Assembly (NCBI GenBank): GCA_046533095.1
Contig: JAJQRA010000034.1
Span: 186,001-250,000 of the forward strand
Reading direction: 5' to 3'
Source of the DNA: ZAX-1 sp046533095
GTDB taxonomy: Bacteria; Bacillota; Clostridia; Lachnospirales; Lachnospiraceae
Length of the DNA: 64,000 bases
Within the stretch, counting starts at the first letter, position 1. Every line of letters begins with the position of its first letter. Below the pieces are notes generated by a model that saw only the letters and a list, made by a program, of their open reading frames with translations, did not search any database and had not been told where the DNA came from. Of this stretch, positions 19,401 to 28,700 are shown one piece after another. The translations under genes and the position numbers were made by a program.

Positions 19401-22400
19401 GAGGTTGCTAGGACAGAACTTGGCAAGAAGCAGCGTTCACTATATAAACAAGAATTCTTATCAGGTAGGTATAATGAGATAATTTCAAAACTCTCTAATA
19501 ATGAGCACGATCGAGGTTATATATTTGAAGAAAAGTGGAGAAAAAGCAACATTAATATTTTGCGGGAAGAAAGTAATTACTCATACCTGATTGTTACAAA
19601 CAATGAGATCGGAAAAAAATTTGCATCAAAACTAGGACTAGACGAAGCCAATACAGTTTCTTTTGAATGTTTGTTACCGAAAGATATATCTCAGTACATC
19701 ATTGATTTATATGCCTATGAAAATGCTAAAAATGGTAATTTAGAAGAGGTCTCATTAGGGCTATTAGCACATGGGAAGATGTGGGCTACGCAGCCAGATG
19801 GTTCTATCATCTATGTTCCGACCACATACGGGGTCAGTATTGCTGGAGATAATGAAATAAATATATCGAATACTCTTGTGAGAGGTATTGTTAAGAGTAT
19901 TTCATTAGAACATCCGAGTATTACGATTAAGCAGATTGATATTGATGAAGAGTCTGTACAAAATGTAAAGGATGAACTTAAGGGAACTTTAAAATACAAA
20001 GAGGTTGCATTTAGAAAAAGAGAGCGCTATATATCCAGCATTAACTCCGTTAGGACTACAGGCGGATCACATAGCACCAATCTGGACTTGAATAATAAGG
20101 TAGCTTTAATAACAGGCGGGTTAGGGGGCATAGGTGTAATATTAGCTAAATGGCTTATTGAAAAATATAATATGCAATTAATACTCCTTGGAACACAGAA
20201 ATTAAGTGAAGAAAAAGAAACCGTTTTGTCTGATATTCAGAGTACATCAGACAAACATGTTGCTTATAAAGCAGTTGATTTGAACTGTCATAGCAACTTT
20301 ATTTCAGAAATTGAAGGCGTTGAAAAGGATTTAGGTGTCACTGTTGATATGATTTTTCACTTGGCCGGCAAGGTCTCTGACTCAGAAACAGGCTCTTCAC
20401 ACTGGAATAACATAGAGAGCCATATGGTTGCAAATGAGACGGAGTATAGTATCACGCAGACCATATCTGCCAAAGTGAATACAATGTTAGCACTTGAAGC
20501 ACTACGAAAGAGCAGGGGAACTCTACCGATAGTTGTGTTTAGTTCGTTAAATGGGTATTTTGGTGGAGCTTCTTTAGCCAGCTATTCAGCTGCAAACTCT
20601 ATGCTGCATAACTATGGCAGATACATTAGTCAATCAGACAGTAATATATATACGATCGATTGGAGTCAATGGGATAATGTTGGAATTATGAAGAATCTGC
20701 CTGAAGCGTTTCGCAATGCTTCGAGTAGTAATGGATTCATACCATTATCTGCAAACAAAAATCTACAGTATCTAGAATATATTTTGACTTATGGTATACA
20801 GAATTCTATGATTGGTATTAGTAGAAATGATATTCGCTTTAATGGATTAGTAATGGATAAGTTTCAACCAATCATTGATATCTTTTATGTTGGGAAAGAA
20901 GTAACGGCTATTAAGATGCTTGCAAATGAAATATTAAAAACGAAACAGACTGCGATTAGATTTCATGAAATAACAAAAATTCCAAGAACTAGCGAGAAAA
21001 GAGATTCCGTTAATTGGAAAAGTATATATTTATCAATGAAAGACAATTTGCTAGAGAATAATGAGAGTCTTACTGAAATAGAAGAACGTGTACGAGCTGT
21101 TTGGGAGGAAGTTCTTAATTTACAACATTTAAATGTTGATGCGGACTTTTTTGATTGTGGAGGAGATTCAATTTTGATTTCGAAGTTGGCGTTTAGGCTT
21201 CAGAAAGAATTTGATAAGCCTATAACATTTCAAGAAATCCTTGAGCACAGTACCGTAAGGGAATGCGCAGAGCTGATAGAAGAGAGGCAGATTGAGAATA
21301 ATTTTGAACAAGTAAGAGAGGAAGTCGAAAGAGAATTAGTATTAGAAGAAATCAATATAGATAATGAAATTTCTTATGAAAAACCTGAAGAAATATTATT
21401 GACTGGGGCTACAGGCTTCCTTGGAGCCCATGTATTGGAAAAACTAATAGAGGGTGGAAATATGACGATACACCTATTAGTTAGAGCGGACAGTTATGAA
21501 GGGGCTGTACAGCGTGTAAGAGATAATATGGATCATTACGGTCTAGGCGATACTTTAAAAAGAGGCACAATAATGTATCATGCCGGAGATATAATTGATG
21601 ATAATATGGGTCTAACCTTGACTGAATACAAGAAATTGGCTAAAAAGGTTGACACAGTATACCATGTTGCATCAGTGGTTAACTTTGCTGTTAATTTTCA
21701 TAAATTACTTAAACCAAATGTAGAAGGGGTTAGAAATGTAGTTCATTTTGCACACACAGAAAGAGTGAAGATGATAAACTATGTTTCGTCGTTTACAGTG
21801 TACAGTGCGATGATTCAGGCAAATCATAGGATTAACGAAAATACACCTCTGCTTTTTGAAACATCAGTGGTCAATGACTATAACAAAACGAAATGGATAG
21901 CTGACAATCTGATACAAATGGCAAGAAATCAGGGAGTACCTGCAAAGATCTATAGAATTGGAACATTAAGTGGGGATACTAAGGCAGGTATTTGCCAGAT
22001 ACGTGATTTTATGTGGTTGATGATTAAAGTAATACTTATACTGAAGAAAGCCCCCATACTACCTACTTTTGGCTATAATCCAATACCAGTTGATATCATG
22101 GCCGATAACATTGTTAAATTGTCAATGCTACCTTTTAATAAGGAGGAAGCAACATACAATCTTATATATAAAACTGTGACGATGGATATCTTAGTCGGCT
22201 GGCTCAAAAATATTGACAAAGACATAGTGGCCGTTAATTATGCTGATTGGAGAAAAGAATTAATATCATATGCTCAGAATAAGAATGATACTTCTTTGCT
22301 TTCAATATTAGCAGTAGTACCAGTAGCTGATATTATAGAAGGACGTGCGAAACAGTTAGTTAATTCTGATTTAACAAATCGAATATTAATTGAAAATGAG

Positions 22401-22478
22401 ATTGAAGGAACCGGAGAAACTTTTAAGAGCTTTTTGAGAACATTTAATTATATGAAGTCAGTTAGCTTTTTTGAATAG
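16476..22478 (+). CDS. Multidomain synthetase: (dead A)-AMP ligase-KR-carrier-thioester reductase
   Basis: A 2000-aa protein. Residues 1-400 are recognisable only as a ruined adenylation domain; the ATP loop is gone. About 455-960 is an intact acyl-AMP ligase (FTSGSTGIPKG from about 628, GMTETSSC, ITGDLGYI, GRINEVIIVNG). It is of the AL type that I recall heading bacillaene-like PksJ proteins. About 1020-1390 is a ketoreductase with GGLGGIG (1214-1220), Ser1357, Tyr1370 and Asn1374. A carrier follows (CGGDSIL, Ser1565). From about 1630 there is a thioester reductase of the extended SDR fold with GATGFLG (1644-1650) and Y1802-x3-K1806. AL-KR-T resembles modules that load an alpha-keto acid and reduce it to a hydroxy acid. 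The terminal reductase would release an aldehyde or alcohol. ATG 16476 has GGAGG five bases upstream; the in-frame ATG at 16464 overlaps that site. Confidence 0.88.
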   Translation: MIITSGHSIVGKSELSKRVNTYCNYIQQHISDDVIGVDITIEPINFIAATLAIFYSKKTVKPVHSTEKHECFVFDNIVDGLCETETQIFDENKSFVAGDMIINVGTVNHHVNEKMLMNWIDFHNSIIKIDCSNTYYYCNHRSLISFTWLLPILNSASVTLISDISDVLTNDNNLFIMPLEVLRTNAELMKGTDNLYLTYGDELFDFSSISKTMKNTHNKWFNYFGFPWETWLSSTKEVAIGGKLELHHIVKPIKNIQLVVKDDDGKLVPKNREGRIYSKFLNESTLPTIFRGVVSSDDSLIITGCCEGIYLKDGKYINEDNIIHASETFIKFVDYAVDHDTVYYCSKEILSAEEINSYFMTKIDKDYFPLNFIEVPYIPRDFSELENDFLEVPGTKKIRSFEQKVEKIGIDVATRVSYENLGDTFDLIGNQQSQVVTNKEAKDNTNDFVSDKLAVIYGGNVHSGKYKNICELLLDRQHSNQKIIYFSGEEKVIQTYSDLYVRASKLATGLNKAGIKSGDKVIFQIDQRKEYIECFWACMLIGVVPAPVNLIDNFGTRDSNTDKLYNIWNLLDNPYVLTLDKLMNQFEVLKKIDMFCDMNFISINNMYDEIPYTSAYEWEEDETCLLLFTSGSTGIPKGVQLSNKNIFSRTLGEIQRYVMDSNNVDVNWMTLTHAAGLIWSHIRDVYMDILQLQVDTDLILNNPLKLIDLISEYNGTITWAPNFAYALIGEAVDEEIEYGWNLERVKYVFAGGEANISKSLRSFLLKLSKYGLRSEVLIPAFGMTETSSCITYYDQFSLDNSTDEDKFVPAGEPMPGVEIRIVDNDENIVREGVVGAVQGVGQTFTKGYYKNDKANAESFTKDGYLITGDLGYIANGQLVLTGRINEVIIVNGLNYYVQDIEAIVDESSEISFSIALAIPNQDGGDQVLILFTPKDETMFEENSISKLQDLVGEVRNSVRKRCKVNPNFIIPLSGSEVARTELGKKQRSLYKQEFLSGRYNEIISKLSNNEHDRGYIFEEKWRKSNINILREESNYSYLIVTNNEIGKKFASKLGLDEANTVSFECLLPKDISQYIIDLYAYENAKNGNLEEVSLGLLAHGKMWATQPDGSIIYVPTTYGVSIAGDNEINISNTLVRGIVKSISLEHPSITIKQIDIDEESVQNVKDELKGTLKYKEVAFRKRERYISSINSVRTTGGSHSTNLDLNNKVALITGGLGGIGVILAKWLIEKYNMQLILLGTQKLSEEKETVLSDIQSTSDKHVAYKAVDLNCHSNFISEIEGVEKDLGVTVDMIFHLAGKVSDSETGSSHWNNIESHMVANETEYSITQTISAKVNTMLALEALRKSRGTLPIVVFSSLNGYFGGASLASYSAANSMLHNYGRYISQSDSNIYTIDWSQWDNVGIMKNLPEAFRNASSSNGFIPLSANKNLQYLEYILTYGIQNSMIGISRNDIRFNGLVMDKFQPIIDIFYVGKEVTAIKMLANEILKTKQTAIRFHEITKIPRTSEKRDSVNWKSIYLSMKDNLLENNESLTEIEERVRAVWEEVLNLQHLNVDADFFDCGGDSILISKLAFRLQKEFDKPITFQEILEHSTVRECAELIEERQIENNFEQVREEVERELVLEEINIDNEISYEKPEEILLTGATGFLGAHVLEKLIEGGNMTIHLLVRADSYEGAVQRVRDNMDHYGLGDTLKRGTIMYHAGDIIDDNMGLTLTEYKKLAKKVDTVYHVASVVNFAVNFHKLLKPNVEGVRNVVHFAHTERVKMINYVSSFTVYSAMIQANHRINENTPLLFETSVVNDYNKTKWIADNLIQMARNQGVPAKIYRIGTLSGDTKAGICQIRDFMWLMIKVILILKKAPILPTFGYNPIPVDIMADNIVKLSMLPFNKEEATYNLIYKTVTMDILVGWLKNIDKDIVAVNYADWRKELISYAQNKNDTSLLSILAVVPVADIIEGRAKQLVNSDLTNRILIENEIEGTGETFKSFLRTFNYMKSVSFFE

Positions 22479-22488
22479 GAGGTTTATT

Positions 22489-22746
22489 GTGAAAGAAAAA
22501 ATAGAGGAAATTTGGAAGAGGGTATTGGAGTTAGAAGAAATCCCAGAAGATGAAAACTTTTTTGATCTAGGAGGCACTTCTTTATTGACATACAAAATGT
22601 GTATGTTGGCTAAGGAGGAATATGGCATCAATATAAAACCGATCGATGTTATGGAAAATCCTACGCTTAGGCAGTTAAGTGCATCACTGGCAGGAGAAAG
22701 AGGTAGCTACAGAGATAGTACAAATATAACAAGAAGAAGGAGATAG
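22489..22746 (+). CDS. Free-standing carrier protein
   Basis: An 85-aa acyl or peptidyl carrier protein: EIWKRVLELEEIPEDENFFD leads into LGGTSLLTYKM with the attachment serine in GGTS. The GTG start at 22489 is placed six bases after AGGAGG, which overlaps the stop of the reductase gene; longer in-frame starts overlap that stop. The last dozen residues are basic and probably an unstructured tail. It is separated from the KS-AT-ACP gene by one base. It could deliver an intermediate to that ketosynthase or shuttle the AL-KR product. Confidence 0.87.
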   Translation: MKEKIEEIWKRVLELEEIPEDENFFDLGGTSLLTYKMCMLAKEEYGINIKPIDVMENPTLRQLSASLAGERGSYRDSTNITRRRR

Positions 22747-22747
22747 A

Positions 22748-25693
22748 ATGGGATATGAAGCTAGTGCATATGATGTTGCCATAGTCGGCATGTCGGGAAG
22801 ATTCCCTAAAGCTAATAATATTAATGATTTATGGAGCAATATTACTAGTGGCAAAGACTGCATAGAAAGAACTCCAGAAAAGAATAAAGGAAATTATGTC
22901 GCTGCCTATGGGAAACTCGATAATATAGACTTTTTTGACGCCGAGTTTTTCAATACGAATAAAAGAGAGGCTCTTGACAGTGATCCGCAACAGCGTTTTT
23001 TACTGGAAGGGATTTACGAAGCAGTGGAGGATTCGGGTTATAATCTGGACAAATATGACGGTCGCGTTGGTTTATATGCAAGTTGCGATGAACATGTATA
23101 TGTATGGAATTACATCATGAACCTACCAGGAGATTGGCACGAGAATTACCATCAATTTATGTTTCATTGTGACGGGACATTCTTAACACGAATTGCATAT
23201 AAATTAAATCTACAAGGACCATGTATGTTAGTTAAATATGCATGTGCTTCATCAATGGCCTCATTACATATTGCCTGCCAAGGGCTTTTAGAATATGAGT
23301 GTGATATGGCTATTGCTGGTGCTGTTAGCATTGAGCCTGAGCAGGATGGATACTATACAGCAGATGCGACATTATCTTCTTCCGGATTTGTGAAAGCATT
23401 TGATAAAAAAGCTGATGGTTTCGTACCGGGGCATGCACAAGGAATTGTTGTATTAAAACGTCTGAAGGACGCTATTGAAGATCATGATAACATAGTGGCT
23501 ATTATTAAAGGGACAAGTGTAAATAATGATGGCAATAGAAAAGTTGGCTTTGCGGCGCCTAGTGTTGCAGGGCAAGAAGAATGCATTTGGGATGCATTGA
23601 ATGTTGCTGGTTTACAGACTGATGATATTAGTTATTTTGAAACTCATGGAACGGCAACTGTGTTAGGAGATTCAGTAGAATTACGTGCTTTGAAGAATGT
23701 GTTTAGGGATAAAGAAAAACCATTGTATATTGGTTCACTTAAGTCAAATATTGGTCATACAAATGCGGCGGCAGGTATATCAAATGTAATTAAAGTAGCG
23801 TTAATGCTTAAGAACAAAATGTTACCACCCAGTATAAACTATTTAGAGCCCAATGAAGAGCTGGAGGACGAAAATTGCCCATTACTTATTAATAATGAGC
23901 TTATTGAATGGCATAGTGATAAGCCAAGATTTGCAGGGGCGAGTGCCTTTGGTATGGGTGGCGCAAATGCAATAGCAATTTTATCAGAATATTCTGCGGA
24001 AAGAATATATGAAGCTAGGGACGTAAAACAAGTATTTGTAGTGAGTGGGCGAAGTGAAAAGGCTCTAATTAATAACTGTGCAAATCTGAAAAAACACTTT
24101 AAAGAAAACGATACTAGTGTAACTGATGCGGCTTATACCCTGCAAATAGGAAGGGAGCATTTCAATAAAAGATACTCATTTGTTGCGCAGACAAAAGAGG
24201 AGGTTATGAATACTCTTGATTCTCAAATAATATCAAAAGAAGTACTGAAAACCAAAGATATCATATTTGCATTTACTGGATCCGGTAGCTTGGGAGATTC
24301 CATAGGGTTAGAATTGTATCATAGCTCAATGTATTTTAGAGCAGAACTTGATCGCTGCTTTAGTCAAATTAAGGATGATTTACAGATAAATCTAAAAGAA
24401 ATGTTTCTGGGCTATGCTAATCGTAGAGCAGAAATATGTAGTGATGTAGTATCTGGAATGCTAATGACTTATACGATAGGATTTACACTGGCAAAATTGT
24501 GGTTGCATATTGGCGTGAAACCATTAATGCTTATTGGGCATAGTTTAGGTGAATATACATGCGCTGCAATAGCGGATATTTTTTCTTTTGCAGAAGGAGC
24601 TCAGCTGATTTTTAATAGAGCTCAGCTGTTTGACTCTCTGCCAGAAGGAAAAATGTTATCGGTATCAGCAAAAGTTAATGAAATAGAAGCTTTATTACCA
24701 GAAGGGGCAACGATTGGGGCTGTAAATGCGGAGCAAAGATTAATGGTATCAGGATCAGTTCATGATGTTAATAAAGCTAAGACTATTCTGGAGAAACATA
24801 ATATACGCTGTACCGAGCTTAAGGTAAACCGAGCCGGTCATTGCGAAATGGTAAAAAAAATATGTCCCGAGTTTAGTAAATTGCTCAACAAGATAAACTT
24901 TAAAACGCCTAAGATTAATATTTTTTCATCATGTGATGCGTCTTTGGATACGGAACACAATATGTCTACTACAGAATATTGGCTTAGGCAATGCTACCAG
25001 CCCGTTAGATTCTATGACAGTGTCAAGGAGCTAAGTAAAGATAAAGGAAGGATTTGGATAGAGATTGGTACATCAGATCAACTTGCTCCATGTATTAAAA
25101 AGACATTAAGAGGAAACAAAGAGTCTAAAGTTATTTCATCAATTACTCTAGGACGAGGGGATTCTTGTGCTGGCTTCTATAATGCTATCGGAAACATTTG
25201 GGAGGCTGGTATTGATATTGAGTGGGAGCTATTACATGAATCACGGCCATTTAGAACACCATTACCAACGTATGCTTTTGAGAGAAAGTCCTATTGGAGA
25301 TATAAGAAGGGTAGTAAGACATCATCCACTAACGATCCGGTAATCATTAGTGATAATGAGGAAAGTGTGTTGGAGGAACAGCAGAAGTCCCTAGTCCGTA
25401 ACGAGACAGATAGGATTTTAGTACAAATATTTAAGGATGCCCTAGAACTAGATGAATTAAACATCTATGAGGATTTATTTGAACTGGGATATGATTCTTT
25501 ATCTATTGTTCTAATTTTAAAGCAGATTGAAAGCCAATTAAGTAAGAAAATTTCTTTACAAGAGATATATAATTTCAAAAATATAGGTGAAATAGCGGAT
25601 TATCTTGATACTCTTCAAACGAGTGCGATAGAGAGTGTAACAGAGGAAGACGATGATCGAAAATCATTAGAGCAACTTTTTGACGAATTGTGA
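22748..25693 (+). CDS. Type I PKS module KS-AT-ACP, AT with RAGH motif
   Basis: A 981-aa polyketide module with no reducing domain. The ketosynthase (about 5-425) has Cys166 in YACASSMASL (usually TACSSS), His300 in ETHGTAT and His337 in SNIGHTNAAAG, so the triad is complete. The acyltransferase (about 500-800) has GHSLGE with Ser599. The extender-selectivity tetrapeptide is RAGH (695-698), not HAFH (malonyl) or YASH (methylmalonyl). From memory, xAGH-type motifs occur in ethylmalonyl-selective ATs, which fits the reductase gene at 6125. The carrier site is LGYDSLS with Ser917. It is the only intact AT in the cluster and may also serve the dead-AT module at 32002. ATG at 22748 follows AAGAAGGAG. 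Confidence 0.92.
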   Translation: MGYEASAYDVAIVGMSGRFPKANNINDLWSNITSGKDCIERTPEKNKGNYVAAYGKLDNIDFFDAEFFNTNKREALDSDPQQRFLLEGIYEAVEDSGYNLDKYDGRVGLYASCDEHVYVWNYIMNLPGDWHENYHQFMFHCDGTFLTRIAYKLNLQGPCMLVKYACASSMASLHIACQGLLEYECDMAIAGAVSIEPEQDGYYTADATLSSSGFVKAFDKKADGFVPGHAQGIVVLKRLKDAIEDHDNIVAIIKGTSVNNDGNRKVGFAAPSVAGQEECIWDALNVAGLQTDDISYFETHGTATVLGDSVELRALKNVFRDKEKPLYIGSLKSNIGHTNAAAGISNVIKVALMLKNKMLPPSINYLEPNEELEDENCPLLINNELIEWHSDKPRFAGASAFGMGGANAIAILSEYSAERIYEARDVKQVFVVSGRSEKALINNCANLKKHFKENDTSVTDAAYTLQIGREHFNKRYSFVAQTKEEVMNTLDSQIISKEVLKTKDIIFAFTGSGSLGDSIGLELYHSSMYFRAELDRCFSQIKDDLQINLKEMFLGYANRRAEICSDVVSGMLMTYTIGFTLAKLWLHIGVKPLMLIGHSLGEYTCAAIADIFSFAEGAQLIFNRAQLFDSLPEGKMLSVSAKVNEIEALLPEGATIGAVNAEQRLMVSGSVHDVNKAKTILEKHNIRCTELKVNRAGHCEMVKKICPEFSKLLNKINFKTPKINIFSSCDASLDTEHNMSTTEYWLRQCYQPVRFYDSVKELSKDKGRIWIEIGTSDQLAPCIKKTLRGNKESKVISSITLGRGDSCAGFYNAIGNIWEAGIDIEWELLHESRPFRTPLPTYAFERKSYWRYKKGSKTSSTNDPVIISDNEESVLEEQQKSLVRNETDRILVQIFKDALELDELNIYEDLFELGYDSLSIVLILKQIESQLSKKISLQEIYNFKNIGEIADYLDTLQTSAIESVTEEDDDRKSLEQLFDEL

Positions 25694-25707
25694 TAATGGA
25701 GGTAAAT

Positions 25708-28700
25708 ATGACAAACCATGAAATTTTTGAAGTATCTCCGGATATTTTTGATTGGGCCGAGATAGAAAATATCGTTTATTTCAGTTGCCTTAAAGAGGTA
25801 CAGTACATAGATTTTCCAGTTCAGATTCAGAGTAAGTGTAAATTTATCAAAGTTCCGTTTATCCCTAGAGACGGCAAAGGCAATGTAGACAACAATAAGC
25901 TAATAAAGATGGAAAGCGTAGATAGTGAGCAAATGCAGGAGCTGGCTAATATTATAACTAAAGTCGATGAAAACTCAAAAGCGAAGTTATTTTATGATAA
26001 TGATGCTGCTACATTGAAATTACCAAGGAATAATAAATCCGCTGCGAAAGATACTAGTAACTTATATAACGGCAATAAAGCTATTGCGAAGAGTGAACCA
26101 CTCAACCTAGATGATCGTAAATTTTATGATTTAGTGGATCTCATAAGCAGTCGAAGTAACAGTAGTCAAAGAATCATTTATTATTCTAAAGATGGTAAAA
26201 GTGTTCAGACCATCGGAGAACTCTATCAAAATGCAAAATATTGTGCCGGCAACCTAGTGGAATCAGGAGTAAGACCCGGGGACAAGCTGATATTCCAAGT
26301 ATCTAGCAAAAGAGCATTTCTAGAGGTTTTTTGGGCTTGTATGTTGATTGGTGCAGTACCAGCTCCAATGACTGTAATTGAGGATTATGAAGCAGAAAGT
26401 AGCAATGTAGATAAGCTATATAATATTTGGTCGCTATTAAACAATCCTAAAGTTCTAGTTACAGACATTGAAGATTCGGGGATAAAACATTTAGAAAAAG
26501 ATTCAAGATTTACTAATCTTGAGGTGCTTTCATTTAATAATAAAGAAAATAATATAGATATTCCTTTGCATAGGTGGAATATTGACGAGACGAGTTTGAT
26601 TTTATTCACCTCTGGCAGTACTGGATTGCCAAAAGGAGTTCAATTATGCCAAAAAAATATATTTGCAAGAACATTGGGTGAAATACAGCTTTATAAGTTA
26701 GATGAACACAATGTTGATTTAAATTGGATGACATTTACTCATGCCGCAGGACTCATATGGTCACATATCCGAGATATATATATGGATATTTTACAGATTC
26801 AAGTGGATACTGAAATTATTCTAAAGAATCCACTATTATGGATTGATTTGATAAATGAGTATAGAGTAACTATAACTTGGGCACCTAATTTTGCTTTCGC
26901 CATGGTAGCAGATAATATAGACCGGAATAAAGAGTATTCGTGGAAACTTGATAGCTTAGAATATGCATTTGCAGGTGGTGAAGCAAATATTAGTAGAGTT
27001 TTATTAAGCTTTCTCAATGCATTAAAAGAATATGGACTTTCGCAAAACTGTATAGTACCGGCATTTGGAATGACTGAAACATCTTCTTGCGTTACATATT
27101 ATAATTATTTTTCACCTGACGCGCATCATGACAACGATCAATTTATACCAGTTGGTCAGCCAACACCAGGATCAGAGTTAAGGATTGTCAATGCGCAAGG
27201 AAATTTATGTAATGAGGGAGAAATCGGTTATTTACAAGGAAAAGGGCCATCATATACCTGTGGCTATTATAAAAATGATATGGTCAATAAGGAATCTTTT
27301 TCGGATGATGGCTATTTGATTACAGGGGATCTGGGCTTTATTATTGACAACCAGCTTACCATAACTGGGCGTGAAAAAGATATTATTATTATTAATGGAC
27401 TCAACTACTATGTGCAAGACTTTGAAGCCGCAGCTGATGATGTGGCGGGTGTTCTGGCATCCTCAAGCGTAGCAACATCTGTTCTAGGTAAAAGCGAGAC
27501 AGAAGAGGTGTTAATATTTTTCACTCCTGAAAAAAGTGAGTTACTAGGAGATAATGGAATAATTGAACTTAAGCAAATTGTTGAAAGCATAAGAAAAACG
27601 ATTCAGGAACAATGCCTGGTAAATCCTGCACATATTTTTCCGTACAGAGCGGAGGAATCTGCACGAACAGAACTTGGTAAAAAGCAACGGAACAAATATA
27701 GAAATGACTATTTAGATTGTAAGTACCAAATATGGGAAAGTAAATTGGAAGATACAGTTGAGTATAGTCTTCTATCACCAATTTGGATTAAATATCATAT
27801 TGATAACAGCAATTCATATGCGAACATAAAGTATTTATTCGATGATGATGCCACAAAAGAGACAATCATGAAAATAGATTCCCATATTCAGCAGGAGAAT
27901 ATCATAGAGAGCTACGATAACCTGATAGATAATGAGTGTCTTGTTGATTTTACCTTTTATAGTGTAAATGAAATTGAACTAACCAGTGATAACTTAAAGA
28001 ACTACTATAGGAAGCTTAGTAAGCATCTTAGTATAATTGCATCTAAAGCAGTGAAACTCAAAATATACTTTCCAACACACAACGCATTGCATATTACCGA
28101 AAGTGAACAAGGATGGAATTATCAGGGTAGTGATTTATTCAGTATAGTAAAAACATTAAATCAGGAAAATACATATATTGACGTAAGGCAAATTGATTTT
28201 TCATACTATTTAGATCATCTGATGCGCCAAGAAATAGGCAGTTGTAGCAAGGATGTAATTGTAGCCTATAGAGGAGGGCAGAGATACGTACAGAGGTTTA
28301 AAACGATAGAAAATCCGGTACCCGGCAATTGGATCAATCCAAATGACACAGTTATGGTTGTAGGGGGAATGGGTGGAATTGGAAAGTATCTGTGCTCATA
28401 TCTACATAGGAGCTATAATGCAAGATTAGTGATTATTGGTCGGTCTTCTGAAACAAATCATGCACACGACCTTGAAATATTAAGACGTCATAGTTGCCAG
28501 GTGGTTTATGCACAGGCAGATATTACTGACTTTGAAAATCTGCAAAAGAAAGTATCGAAAGTATTGGCTCAACATAAGTGGACTCTAGATGGAATAATTA
28601 ATCTTGCTGGTGTGTTATCCACTGAAAATAGTGATACCTATAATAACAATCTTCTAAAACACACCGTAGAGAAAGAGATATTTGACAACTATTATATTAC

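Noticed and set aside
22935..23120. Plus-strand frame inside the KS-AT-ACP gene
   Set aside because: A shadow frame of the ketosynthase with no ribosome site and no domain.
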